Part shown: piece after piece, positions 17,605 through 26,314 of the stretch
How the letters are laid out: the number at the start of each line of letters is the position of its first letter
How positions within the stretch are numbered: position 1 is the first letter of the stretch
NCBI GenBank assembly: GCA_018814305.1
Contig: JAHJAA010000080.1
Coordinates: 1 to 64,000 of the forward strand
Length of the DNA: 64,000 bases
Direction: 5' to 3'
DNA from: Pseudomonadota bacterium
Lineage (GTDB): Bacteria; Desulfobacterota; Desulfobulbia; Desulfobulbales; JAGXFP01
Notes under the pieces: generated by a model
What the model was told of the DNA's origin: nothing
Seen by the model: only the letters and a program-made list of their open reading frames with translations
The model's database searches: none
Made by a program: the position numbers and the translations under genes

Positions 17605-17743
17605 CTATCCATCAGCACCACATCTTGCGGCGATCGGGCCGGCTCACGTAAGCGGGTTACGCATCGCCAGCCCGCTTACCGCAATATGCGACGCTGATGA
17701 ACAGTTACAGTTCCAGATAATTGCTCCTTTTTTGGCAGGAGCT
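17602..17743. repeat. 142-bp palindromic repeat, copy B
   Basis: Second copy of the unit at 11785-11926, same orientation, same length, also starting TAACTATCC exactly at the stop codon of the gene in front. The inner stem AAGCGGG / CCCGCTT and the final GCTCC/GGAGC hairpin are kept. Confidence 0.88.
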
Positions 17744-17802
17744 GAGGTGGGTTAATTTTCAATGCCGATTGACAGTGAGTTCATCAACTATGGAGGTTTA
17801 CC

Positions 17803-18738
17803 ATGAAAAATGCTGGGATTCATATGGTAACGGGAGCGTTTGGGTTCAGTGGTAAGTATATTGCCCAGAATCTATTGCAGAAGGGTTTAAAGGTAGCCAC
17901 CTTGACCAATTCGCCCAACCGGCAAAGTGATTTTCACCAGACTATTGATGCCCTGCCCTTCAACTTTGATCAACCGGATAAACTGGTGGAATCACTGCAT
18001 GGGGTTGAGGTCCTCTACAATACCTATTGGGTTCGGTTCAATCACCGGACCTTTACCCATAATAAGGCGGTGGAAAACACATTGAAACTCTTCACTGCTG
18101 CGAAACGTGCTGGTGTTAAGAAAATCGTCCATACCAGCATCACCAATCCATCCCTGGACTCCGAGCTGGAATATTTTCAGGGGAAAGCGGTCCTCGAAGA
18201 GGCCCTGGTCAACTCAGGGATCAACTATTCCATTCTTCGGCCGGCGGTTATTTTCGGTCATGAGGATATTCTGATCAATAATATTGCCTGGGTCTTGCGG
18301 ACCCTGCCGGTTTTTCCAATCTTCGGGTACGGGAGTTATCGGTTGCAACCCATCTACGTGAGGGATTTTGCCGACCTGGCGGTTCAGGAGGGAGAAAATG
18401 GGCAATATACCATCATCAATGCCATCGGCCCTGAAACCTTCACCTACCGAGAACTGGTGGAGAAAATCGGCGATATCATCGGGGTCAATCGGCCGCTGAT
18501 CACCGTATCCCCTACCTTCGGTTATCTGGCCGGCGCCGTCATCAGTAAGTTTGTCAAGGATATCGTGGTCACCAGAGAGGAGATTGCCGGGCTGATGGCC
18601 GATCTGCTCTGTGTGGAGGACAACCCGACCGGAACAACCGCCCTGACCGCTTGGGTCCGGAAAAACAAAGAACTGCTGGGGAAAAAATATACCAGTGAGT
18701 TGGCCAGGAGAATCGACCGCAGCCGCGCTTATGCCTGA
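17803..18738 (+). CDS. Atypical short-chain dehydrogenase (NmrA/NDUFA9-like)
   Basis: The 311-residue protein has an N-terminal Rossmann motif, VTGAFGFSGKYIAQ (9-22, TGxxGxxG), and reads through as an atypical extended SDR: KIVHTSITNPS in place of the usual Ser-Tyr-Lys catalytic set, then ILRPAVIFG and YRLQPIYVRDFADLA near residue 190. Proteins of this type often bind NAD(P) without obvious catalysis (NmrA regulators, complex I NDUFA9). GGAGG lies 6 bases before the ATG. It follows the GbsR-type gene by 198 bases, so it may be its target; the substrate is unknown. Confidence 0.8.
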   Translation: MKNAGIHMVTGAFGFSGKYIAQNLLQKGLKVATLTNSPNRQSDFHQTIDALPFNFDQPDKLVESLHGVEVLYNTYWVRFNHRTFTHNKAVENTLKLFTAAKRAGVKKIVHTSITNPSLDSELEYFQGKAVLEEALVNSGINYSILRPAVIFGHEDILINNIAWVLRTLPVFPIFGYGSYRLQPIYVRDFADLAVQEGENGQYTIINAIGPETFTYRELVEKIGDIIGVNRPLITVSPTFGYLAGAVISKFVKDIVVTREEIAGLMADLLCVEDNPTGTTALTAWVRKNKELLGKKYTSELARRIDRSRAYA

Positions 18739-18962
18739 TTTCATCGGATCATTCTTTTTTCCCGATTCGCTTTGTATCTTGGCGAAATGAGTTGGTTGTG
18801 TTCACTGAGGGGCAGATCAGAGTTATCACTTCCCCTTGACCGGTTAGGGAAAATAGTTTAGAGCAAGAAAGAAAGACTCCGCTGATATGATAGATGGCTG
18901 TTCTTTTCGAATTATTCAAAGTACCCCAACGTAGTATAAAAAATCAGACAACAGGTGGCGAC

Positions 18963-20387
18963 ATGCTAACGCTGCTGCGAATATTCTTCCGCAGCCCGGC
19001 AGCCCTTGTCGGTGCGACAATCCTCGCCCTGGTCTTCCCCATCCTGGTCATTTCCACTTTTTTTGACCTGCAAGGCGGCATCGAAAACCCTTACTTTAGT
19101 CTCCTGATCTATCTGGTCCTGGGGCCGCTTGTGGCGGTCGCTTTCATCCTGGTCGTCGCCGGTCTCATCCGCGCTCGCGGTGATGACAATACGGTTCCGT
19201 ATACCTATGAGTTTTTTAAAAGGCAACTCACCAGCCCGGCAAGCTATAATCGAGTTCGTCGGCTGGTGTACATCTCTATCCTGCTCATTTCATCATTTCT
19301 CCTCGTTCTGGGAATTGTTGCCTATTCCGGTCACCGTTATACCGATTCGATGCAGTTCTGCGGGAATTTCTGCCACATCATGTCCCCCGAGTTCATCACC
19401 CATCAGAATTCCCCCCATTCCCGAGTAAGCTGTGTGGCCTGCCATATCGGTAAAGATGTGGCAGGCATTGCAACGGCAAAATTCACCGGACTAAAACAGC
19501 TTTATGCCACCGCCACCGACACCTTTCTCCGACCGCTGCCAACGCCGCTCGACAACCTGCGACCTACCCGAAAAACCTGTGAAGAGTGCCATCGTCCCGA
19601 AAAATTCCATGGTCAGAAACTCTACGTTATCGACACCTTTCTACCGGATCTGGACAATACCCATGTCCAGACTGCCATGATCATGAAAATCGGCTCCGGC
19701 GGGTATCTGGGGCGCTCGGCCCAGGGCATTCACTGGCACATTTCCGAGCAGCACCAACTCTTTTACGGCACCGCCACCGTGGACCGACAGGAGATCGTCC
19801 GGGTGGCACTAACGGATGCCGCCGGTAACCGTACGGTCTATTTCCGAAAAGGTTCCGACCCGGGCCAGATTAAGTCTGAGGAGCATTTGATGGATTGCAT
19901 CGATTGCCATAATCGCCCAACGCACATCTACCTTTCCCCCGACGCGGCCCTGGACCAGCTCCTCCTGGCCCGAAGGATTCCGGTTGCATTGCCTTTTATC
20001 AAACGCGAAGCCCTGATCGCCCTCACCCGGCCCTACCCAACAACCCAAAAAGCCGTCGCCGGGATTGACGAGCAACTCCGGCAAAGGTATCTCACCAACA
20101 ACCCAAACAGGAATGAGCATGAGCGTGACCTGATCGAACAGGCCATTCGTGGGGTTCAGCAGGCCTATACCGAAAATGTCTTTCCGGAAATGCACATTAA
20201 TTGGGGGACCTATCAAAATTTTATCGGCCACCGGGACGGCAGCGGTTGTTTCCGCTGCCATGACGGATCATTTGTAAGCGCCGCCGGGAAAACCATTTCC
20301 CGCGACTGCGATTTATGTCACATCATCCTGGCCGAGAACGAATCGCCGGAAAATATCGTAGAGATGATGCATTCGATCCGACGCTGA
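18963..20387 (+). CDS. Membrane-anchored six-heme cytochrome c (NapC/NirT-related)
   Basis: The 474-residue protein has three N-terminal membrane helices (12-34, 45-70, 101-123) and a periplasmic domain with six heme sites: an unusual CX3CH, CGNFCH (133-138), then CVACH (157-161), CEECH (206-210), CIDCH (312-316), CFRCH (429-433) and CDLCH (449-453). The first two sites with HIMSPEF resemble the NapC/NrfH quinol-oxidising head. The likely role is electron transfer from menaquinol to a periplasmic acceptor. I start at the ATG at 18963 with AGGTGG upstream; an ATG at 18894 would add 23 non-matching residues. A histidine kinase gene follows 30 bases later. Confidence 0.88.
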   Translation: MLTLLRIFFRSPAALVGATILALVFPILVISTFFDLQGGIENPYFSLLIYLVLGPLVAVAFILVVAGLIRARGDDNTVPYTYEFFKRQLTSPASYNRVRRLVYISILLISSFLLVLGIVAYSGHRYTDSMQFCGNFCHIMSPEFITHQNSPHSRVSCVACHIGKDVAGIATAKFTGLKQLYATATDTFLRPLPTPLDNLRPTRKTCEECHRPEKFHGQKLYVIDTFLPDLDNTHVQTAMIMKIGSGGYLGRSAQGIHWHISEQHQLFYGTATVDRQEIVRVALTDAAGNRTVYFRKGSDPGQIKSEEHLMDCIDCHNRPTHIYLSPDAALDQLLLARRIPVALPFIKREALIALTRPYPTTQKAVAGIDEQLRQRYLTNNPNRNEHERDLIEQAIRGVQQAYTENVFPEMHINWGTYQNFIGHRDGSGCFRCHDGSFVSAAGKTISRDCDLCHIILAENESPENIVEMMHSIRR

Positions 20388-20417
20388 GGAAAACTTGAGA
20401 ATGGACCTGCGTTTATC

Positions 20418-21233
20418 ATGAAAACAAGCCTGTTTACCGTTCTTCTCTTTGGGGTCTTCATCATTATTATCACCACCATCTTCCTGCTTTCCTTCGAGCT
20501 GATCTTCCGCCTCGGGCAAAAACTCATGGAGAAGAGCAATGCCCTGGAGGATGAAATCATTCAGCGGCAGGAGGCCCAGAATCAGGCGGAAACCTCGCTC
20601 AAGGAAAGGGAACTGCTCCTCCAGGAAATTCACCACCGGGTCAAAAACAACCTGCAGATCATCTCCAGTCTGTTGCGGCTCCAATCACATCACCTTGGCG
20701 ATCCCAAGATCGAGGCGATCCTTAACGACAGTCGCAGTCGCATCGGTGCCATGTCGCTGATCCATAAGACCCTCTATAAACCAACCAATCTGGCCAGCGT
20801 CTCCTTTCATGACTACATCAATGAGTTGGCTCTGCAACTCTTTGATTTTTACGCCGTCGACCCCAACCGGATAACCCTGGCCACGGATCTGGAGTCGATT
20901 TCCCTCAACATCGAAACCGCCACCCCCTGTGGCCTGATCATTAACGAACTGGTCACAAACGCCCTCAAGTATGCCTTTCCGGAAAACCGTAAAGGCCTCA
21001 TCTCCGTGGTCCTCAAACGAAACGACCAAGGCAGCGGCTACCTGTTGCGGATCAGCGATAACGGCGTCGGTCTGCCGGCCGGGCTTGATATCCGCCACAT
21101 CGAATCCCTCGGCCTGTCCCTGGCCGTCAATCTCGCCGAAAAGCAGTTGCAGGGACAGGTTGACATATCACGTAACCAGGGAACCACGTTCGACATCACC
21201 TTTCAGGAAATTGGCTATCCGCAACGGCTATAA
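20418..21233 (+). CDS. Sensor histidine kinase, HisKA_2 type
   Basis: The 271-residue protein has one N-terminal membrane helix (6-28), a coiled linker, the phosphoacceptor motif EIHHRVKNNLQIISSLL (70-86, acceptor His72 or His73), and an ATPase domain with NELVTNALKYAFP (N box) and ISDNGVGLP (G1 box). There is no periplasmic sensor domain of any size, so it may sense through its helix or through a partner. It follows the multiheme cytochrome by 30 bases, probably in one operon. No response regulator is encoded next to it. Confidence 0.88.
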   Translation: MKTSLFTVLLFGVFIIIITTIFLLSFELIFRLGQKLMEKSNALEDEIIQRQEAQNQAETSLKERELLLQEIHHRVKNNLQIISSLLRLQSHHLGDPKIEAILNDSRSRIGAMSLIHKTLYKPTNLASVSFHDYINELALQLFDFYAVDPNRITLATDLESISLNIETATPCGLIINELVTNALKYAFPENRKGLISVVLKRNDQGSGYLLRISDNGVGLPAGLDIRHIESLGLSLAVNLAEKQLQGQVDISRNQGTTFDITFQEIGYPQRL

Positions 21234-21319
21234 TCATGCAATAACCCAATAATCCACAACCGGGAGAAATTGCCAGTGGAGGGCGAGAATGACGGTGTTT
21301 TCGTTGCCGCCTTTGCCGG

Positions 21320-21508
21320 TTAGGCGAGATCCTTGTTGATCATCAGGAAGACGCCCACGACAACGTAGCCCGACCTGGCAGCGAAGAAGATGACCAGTTT
21401 GGTAGGAAAAGGGAAATAATATCGTTGCGGACCAAGATCAAGTTGCCGCTTTTGGAAAAGTTCGGTCTGGTCCCGTTTATTGGTCAAAGACAGGTGAATA
21501 TGCTTGGT
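21320..21508 (-). pseudogene. Possible remnant of a membrane protein gene
   Basis: In the 363-base stretch 21234-21596, which has no intact gene, one minus-strand frame is open for 62 codons with no start codon. It encodes a basic stretch (LTNKRDQTELFQKRQ), a PFP motif and one good membrane helix (KLVIFFAARSGYVVVGVFLM), then a stop. This looks like the tail of a small membrane protein whose start has been lost. I do not recognise the family, and chance cannot be excluded. Confidence 0.25.
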
Positions 21509-21596
21509 TTATTATGCTTATCCCCAATTCGGCTCCAATATGGGCATGCGTTCTGACCCTTTCACTCTGCAGTCCCTTTGTTACCTCTTCATTCCC

Positions 21597-22301
21597 TTAT
21601 TTCTTATTGAGACTATCGCAGCGAGCCAAAAAAGCGAGGGTCTTTTTCCCCCGCTGATTGCTTGATTCTTGGTTTTCGCTCAACCGTTTATAGAAGACAA
21701 CCAGATCATCAAAGGTATCAAGGTCATTCCAGTAAGGGAGAAAGGTTGCCTTAAAGCCGAGGGTGCCAGCCTTTGCCAGAGTGACTTCAAGTACCGCGGA
21801 TGTGCTCCAGGGAATATTTTCAAACAGTTCTGGATGGGGCTTTTGCATACCGACTAAATAATATCCGCCGTCATGGCATGGTCCGAAAACCACCTCTGTG
21901 CCGTTTGTCTGGATGAGCCGAAACGATTCCAGGATGATCGATTTGGGCAGATCGGGGCTGTCGCTGTCAACAATCGAGACGGCCCCATAACCGGCGGCAA
22001 AGGCATCAATGAAAATATTATGAAGGCGCTCTCCTATATCTTTACCCCGTTGGGCAAAAAGGTCAAAACCGGTCGACGCCAATGGGATGAAGGTCGCTTT
22101 AGCATTTGATGGGGTATAGGCGATGGCCAGATCGATGTTTGCAAGCCCGCTGATCTCCCGGAGACGATCGGCGATCATGCACTGGTAGAGATTGGCTGCC
22201 TCTTCCGGGGTAAAGGCCGGTGAAAGTCGGGTTTTCACCTTGCCGGCAACCGGTTCTTTGGCAACCACCACCAAGAGTCTTTTTTCTACTGAGTGGTTCA
22301 T
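21597..22301 (-). CDS. DUF2064/TIGR04282-family glycosyltransferase-like protein
   Basis: The 234-residue cytoplasmic protein shows the nucleotidyl/glycosyltransferase pattern of this family: VVVAKEPVAGKVKTRLSP (10-27), the metal-site motif DSDSPDLP, PCHDGGYYLVG and the IPWST signature. Members are annotated as glycosyltransferases involved in arsenosugar or other sugar transfer; the actual donor and acceptor are not known here. It is monocistronic, on the minus strand downstream of the tat terminator. Confidence 0.85.
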   Translation of the reverse strand: MNHSVEKRLLVVVAKEPVAGKVKTRLSPAFTPEEAANLYQCMIADRLREISGLANIDLAIAYTPSNAKATFIPLASTGFDLFAQRGKDIGERLHNIFIDAFAAGYGAVSIVDSDSPDLPKSIILESFRLIQTNGTEVVFGPCHDGGYYLVGMQKPHPELFENIPWSTSAVLEVTLAKAGTLGFKATFLPYWNDLDTFDDLVVFYKRLSENQESSNQRGKKTLAFLARCDSLNKK

Positions 22302-22493
22302 TTAAAGACTCTGGAAGATGTCGCATCCCTTACAAGATACGGTTGGTACAGGAGGCAAATGACGTTGTTGTCGGAACCAACTGTTCTTTGGTGACGGACC
22401 ATAGGTGGGCAAGGGATTCAGCAAAAAACATTGCCTTAATAGCTTGATAATTGTTGGTGCAAAAGGAGAAAAGCATCAAAACAGAATATTAAA

Positions 22494-22513
22494 GAGCCGC
22501 CCTCGGGCGGCTC
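22494..22513 (-). terminator. Terminator of the tatA genes
   Basis: GAGCCGCCC-TC-GGGCGGCTC is a perfect GC-rich hairpin starting 28 bases past the stop of the distal tatA gene. On the minus strand it is followed by TTTAATATT, as expected for Rho-independent termination of the two tatA genes. Confidence 0.85.
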
Positions 22514-22540
22514 GCATAAACTTGTATGTTGGTGAGGCTC

Positions 22541-22768
22541 TTATTTCCCGACCAACCGCCCCAGGTCTTTGACCTTGTCGACCTCTTCTTTTATGGCGAC
22601 AGCCTCCTTGACCCCGGGGACAGACTCCTCAACGTCCTTCAGGCCTTTCTTGAAGGAGCTGATGCCCTTACCGAGGCCGGCGCCGAGTTCCGGCAATTTT
22701 TTGCCGCCGAAGACCAGAAAGGCGATTGCCAGTATTACCATAAGTTCTGGGGTTCCGAGTCCAAACAT
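22541..22768 (-). CDS. tatA: Twin-arginine translocase subunit TatA/TatE (first copy)
   Basis: The 75-residue protein starts MFGLGTPELMVILAIAFLVF, the typical TatA membrane helix, followed by GGKKLPELGAGLGKGI and an amphipathic charged helix. It forms the pore-like component that carries folded, twin-arginine-signal proteins across the inner membrane. The ATG at 22768 (with AAGGTG upstream) gives the standard N-terminus; the open frame extends further but unrelated. It lies 78 bases downstream of a second tatA gene. tatB and tatC are not in this window. Confidence 0.93.
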   Translation of the reverse strand: MFGLGTPELMVILAIAFLVFGGKKLPELGAGLGKGISSFKKGLKDVEESVPGVKEAVAIKEEVDKVKDLGRLVGK

Positions 22769-22846
22769 AGTGTCACCTTCAGCAAACAACCTGTGCGGCT
22801 TGACCGGGATGGTCACGTCGAACAGGTAATTGTTTTTTAAAACACC

Positions 22847-23044
22847 TCACGTCTCCGAGGTGTTGTTCTTGTCATCCTGATCATGCTGAATTTTTTCCTT
22901 TTCAGCCGCTTCCTTGGAGGCATCTTTGAAATTCTTGATCCCCTTGCCGATACCCGAACCAATCTCCGGCAGTTTCCCCGCCCCGAAGATGATCACGATA
23001 ATCACCAGAATAACAACTAATTCCGGCATGCCAAGTCCAAACAT
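22847..23044 (-). CDS. tatA: Twin-arginine translocase subunit TatA/TatE (second copy)
   Basis: The 65-residue protein has the same layout: [20 protein letters not shown] helix, [20 protein letters not shown], then a short charged tail ending in KNNTSET. It is a clear paralogue of its neighbour, with a shorter tail. GGAGAG lies before the ATG. It is the promoter-proximal gene of the pair and diverges from the phosphatase gene at 23209. Confidence 0.93.
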   Translation of the reverse strand: MFGLGMPELVVILVIIVIIFGAGKLPEIGSGIGKGIKNFKDASKEAAEKEKIQHDQDDKNNTSET

Positions 23045-23208
23045 AATCTCTCCACCATTTCCGTATTGTGGATTAATGAAAGCACATCTTAATACCTATC
23101 ATTACTTGAAAAAGAGTGGTTTCGCAAAAAAAATCAGCATGATCGTCATAAGCAAACGATGTTTCACCTTTTTCGAGGTTTGCAATAATCCCTGGTAATG
23201 ATACATTT

Positions 23209-23877
23209 ATGGTCATGAAACCTAGAACGGAAAAAATCTTCGCCATCGGCGACATTCACGGATGTCTTGATAAACTTCAGAATCTGCTGGCCCGGTTACC
23301 CTATGACTCAACCTGCGACCGTCTGGTGTTCTTGGGTGATTACATCAATCGTGGGCCTGATACCGCCGGTGTTCTTGATCGGCTGGTGGAACTCAAAAAT
23401 CAAAACCCGAGAGTGGTTGCCCTGATGGGCAACCACGAGTACCTCTTGCTTGAGTACCACCGGACCGGCGATCCGGCCCTGCTCCCCTATCTGCGGAAAA
23501 TGAGCATTGACGCAACCCTCAAAAGCTACGGAATTCACACTGCTTTCAGCTTGCAGTCCCTGAATTTTCTCCCTGAGTCCCACCTGGCCTTTTTGTACAA
23601 CCTGCGACTCTATTGGGAAACGGATGAGTATATCTTCGTTCACGCCGGGATGGAAGCCGATCTGCCCCTGCCCGAGCAGGATGCCACTTCTTTTTGCGAG
23701 GCCAGAGACAGCTTTATCAGCTCGGACCGTGATTTTGGTAAAAAGGTTATTTTCGGTCATACCGAATTTGAAATGCCCTTGGTCACTGCCACCAAAATCG
23801 GAATCGATACCGGCGCCATCCATGGAAATTTCCTTACCGCTGTGGAGCTCCCGGGAAACACCTTTTATCACGCTTAG
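23209..23877 (+). CDS. PPP-family metallophosphoesterase (Ser/Thr phosphatase or Ap4A hydrolase-like)
   Basis: The 222-residue protein has the PPP metal-site motifs in order: GDIHG (17-21), GDYINRGPDT (about 45-54) and GNHEYLL (about 76-82), with FVHAGM and GHTEFE further on. These bind two metals and hydrolyse phosphoesters; the substrate may be a phosphoprotein or a dinucleoside polyphosphate. The ribosome-binding site is weak, and ATG codons at 23209 and 23215 are both possible. The stop TAG falls inside a palindromic repeat. Confidence 0.88.
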   Translation: MVMKPRTEKIFAIGDIHGCLDKLQNLLARLPYDSTCDRLVFLGDYINRGPDTAGVLDRLVELKNQNPRVVALMGNHEYLLLEYHRTGDPALLPYLRKMSIDATLKSYGIHTAFSLQSLNFLPESHLAFLYNLRLYWETDEYIFVHAGMEADLPLPEQDATSFCEARDSFISSDRDFGKKVIFGHTEFEMPLVTATKIGIDTGAIHGNFLTAVELPGNTFYHA

Positions 23878-23947
23878 GGGTTCGGAAAATCCTGATGGCC
23901 CAAAGGCGGGATGCGTTGTGGTATATCAGCATTTTCTGAGCCCCTTA
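23874..23947. repeat. 74-bp palindromic repeat with long terminal inverted repeats
   Basis: The unit runs from TTAGGGG to CCCCTTA(AG), with ends that pair over about 25 bases (CGGAAAATCCTGAT against ATCAGCATTTTCTG). Its right half matches the complement of the left half of the element at 39024-39232, including the GGCGGGATGCGTT segment. It appears to be a shortened, foldback version of that element. It contains the TAG stop of the phosphatase gene and lies between convergent genes. Confidence 0.8.
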
Positions 23948-24044
23948 AGAGAGTAGCTTCATCTATCAGCCTGGACCTCCTCGGGTATTCCGGGTTGGTT
24001 CTGTCCACCGGCACTTCGGTCTCCGCTCGGTATAGGTCAGCTCA

Positions 24045-25280
24045 TCACCGCCGGCGGCGCTGATCATCATCCTGATTATCAGGGGTGGTGCCATCCCGTT
24101 GAATGACCTGCCCTTGGGTAGGGCCTCGACTTCCTTGGTCGCGGGGACCTGAGCGGTTTTCTACCCGGTCATTGTCAACCCCATCGGGAATTGTCACGAT
24201 TTCCCTGCCTTGATTCTGGTCCCCACGCACCACCGGCCTTGGGGTCTGATCCCTCGGAGTAACGTTAGCCGGAGAGGATCGTACCGTCGTTGGAGAAACA
24301 ACGGTTGACTGTCTGGTTGAGTTTGGTTGGCGACCGGGTCCATCATCTCTGTTCCCACGAGTCGAACGATTGGTTCCTTTATCAGCGGAGTCACCCCGAT
24401 CCCGGCGGTCGTATACCCTGTTTCGGGATGCAGGCTGCCCATATCGTTCAGCCGTCCGGCGGTCACGGTAAATCACCCCCCGCCGATGGTGGGGTTCATG
24501 ATGCCATCGGCCCCGGTATGAGTCCCAGTCATAATCATGACGGATAAAACGCGGCCGATGCTGGACGTTGATGATGATGGTTCGGTGGGGCCAATCAAAG
24601 GAACTCCAGTAACCGAAACCAAGGCCGAATCCCACATAGTAGTCAGGCCAGAAAAAAATCCCGGCGCCGACCACGGTTTCCTGGGGTCCCCAGTACCAGG
24701 GTGGCCAGTCTGGATAACCCCAGGAACCATAGACATACCTGGTATTATAATAAGGGACATAAACAATCTGCGGATCAGACGGTTCGATGACAATGATCTT
24801 GGTTTCATTCCGGGTCACTTTCTGTTGATCGGTGGATTTGAGATTGCCCTCCTGATAAGCCTGGTCTCGTAATTCCTGAATGACCTCCATTACTTCACCT
24901 TCCTGGGCAAGGAAGGCATTCCCCAGGTTGGTGGTCTCGGCCAGCCTTTCACTCATCAAGGCCAGCATTTTGGGGACATGACAAAGCGCTTTGACACTCA
25001 CATCCCAGTCCTTCTCGACCAGGGCCTCATCTATCCCCTCTCTGGTCAGGAGACCGCTTTTTTTGAGCCACCGCTCCGCTTCAACAATTTCTAAGGGATA
25101 GGTCGCGGCTATGAGCACCTGGGAGAGGAGGGCATCCGGATACAGGGCAATGGGCGCCACCATCTGGGCCAGATGTTCCCGGGTGTAATTTTCCTGGGGC
25201 TCCTCGGCCGATACCGGCAGGGACATGGTCATAAAAAAGAAAAGCACGGTGATTACCCAGGTACTATGTAATTTCAGCAT
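24045..25280 (-). CDS. DUF3300 family secreted protein
   Basis: The 411-residue protein begins with a signal peptide (MLKLHSTWVITVLFFFMTMS, cleavage near residue 25). The DUF3300 region follows: LAQMVAPIALYPDALLSQVLIA near 37-58, and SDPQIVYVPYYNTRYVYGSW near 150. The middle is rich in Trp, Tyr and Gly; the last 150 residues are a low-complexity Arg/Asp/Pro/Gln tail with RRRR at the end. It is predicted to be periplasmic or envelope-associated; function unknown. AAGGAGAG sits 3 bases before the ATG. It follows the hydrolase gene by 28 bases. Confidence 0.87.
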   Translation of the reverse strand: MLKLHSTWVITVLFFFMTMSLPVSAEEPQENYTREHLAQMVAPIALYPDALLSQVLIAATYPLEIVEAERWLKKSGLLTREGIDEALVEKDWDVSVKALCHVPKMLALMSERLAETTNLGNAFLAQEGEVMEVIQELRDQAYQEGNLKSTDQQKVTRNETKIIVIEPSDPQIVYVPYYNTRYVYGSWGYPDWPPWYWGPQETVVGAGIFFWPDYYVGFGLGFGYWSSFDWPHRTIIINVQHRPRFIRHDYDWDSYRGRWHHEPHHRRGVIYRDRRTAERYGQPASRNRVYDRRDRGDSADKGTNRSTRGNRDDGPGRQPNSTRQSTVVSPTTVRSSPANVTPRDQTPRPVVRGDQNQGREIVTIPDGVDNDRVENRSGPRDQGSRGPTQGQVIQRDGTTPDNQDDDQRRRR

Positions 25281-25308
25281 AATCTCTCCTTCCCAAAGCC
25301 AGGACTTT

Positions 25309-26049
25309 TTACTTTTTAAGAACCTCATCAAGAAACTCAGTAAACCGCTGCCATGATTTACGGTCGGTCTCCGCCCGATATCCAGGTGAATCGTAAACCG
25401 TAAAGGCGTGGGGCGCCCCACCATAGGTAATCAATTCATGGGGAATATCATTTTCTTCCAGTTCAAGTGCCAAACCAGCAAACAGATCCATGGTTATATT
25501 GGTATCGGCCGTACCATGAAGAATGAGCAGTTGCCCCTTGGTTTTGGCATAGTCCTGCCCTTCCGGGGTGGCCAGGCCGCCATGGAAGGTGACAAATCCT
25601 TTCATGGCCGCTCCGGAGCGGGCGAGTTCCAGCACGGCCGCCCCCCCGAAACAGTACCCCATGGTCACTCCGTTATCCACGTGAGCCCCCAGAGATTTGG
25701 CGGTTTTTAAAGCTCCGTTCATTAACGCGAGCATTTTTGCCCGATCTTTATACAGCTCTCCGGTGTGTTGCTTTTTATCAGTCACTTCCGTTGGCCTGAC
25801 CCCGGCTCCGAAAAGATCGGCGGCGAAAACCGCATAGCCCAGGTCGGCCAGCATCCCGGCCCGTTTTATTTCGTAGTCGGTAAGTCCATCCCAGTCATGA
25901 ATCAAGAGGATAAACGGTGCTGTCGGAGCTGGGGTGATATAATAACCTTCATAGGTTTGTCCGTTCACTTCGTAGTTAATGGTCTTGCCGGTGACGGCAA
26001 AGGCAGGGGAAGCAACCAGCAGGATGAGCAATAAAATGACTTTTCCCAT
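25309..26049 (-). CDS. Secreted dienelactone hydrolase-family protein
   Basis: The 246-residue alpha/beta-hydrolase has a signal peptide (MGKVILLLILLVASPAFA) and the Cys-type nucleophile elbow GYCFGG, with Asp in HGTADTN and His in GGAPHAF completing a Cys-Asp-His triad. HDWDGL near residue 55 is the oxyanion region. It should hydrolyse an ester or lactone in the periplasm. I use the ATG at 26049, which has GGAGG 7 bases upstream; the frame extends 15 codons further without support. It is the first gene of a likely pair with the DUF3300 gene. Confidence 0.88.
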   Translation of the reverse strand: MGKVILLLILLVASPAFAVTGKTINYEVNGQTYEGYYITPAPTAPFILLIHDWDGLTDYEIKRAGMLADLGYAVFAADLFGAGVRPTEVTDKKQHTGELYKDRAKMLALMNGALKTAKSLGAHVDNGVTMGYCFGGAAVLELARSGAAMKGFVTFHGGLATPEGQDYAKTKGQLLILHGTADTNITMDLFAGLALELEENDIPHELITYGGAPHAFTVYDSPGYRAETDRKSWQRFTEFLDEVLKK

Positions 26050-26314
26050 TTCGGTCCTCCATTTGAGTTCATTGTAATTTGATTCATTTCTCAAAAAACA
26101 CGAAAACTAAGATTTTTTTTGATCATCGATAATCGTAGACTTCTAAAAAGTATGGTTCAATTTATCATGAATTCCAAGGTACAGAAAAGGTAATGATCTA
26201 TCGTGTTACCGGCAAGGCCCACAACCCTCAGGATGGTCCATTAGCTCAGATCATTCTTAATTCGAAAGACATTTGATCTTGACACTAGATCTGTCAAAGG
26301 CGCCGAATAATTTC

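Noticed and set aside
18214-18744. 176-codon antisense frame in the SDR gene
   Set aside because: Shadow of the SDR reading frame with no supporting start site.
26193-26276. 27-residue open frame starting MIYRVTGKAHN
   Set aside because: It has a plausible peptide but a ribosome-binding site too close to the ATG and no recognisable relative; too short to support.
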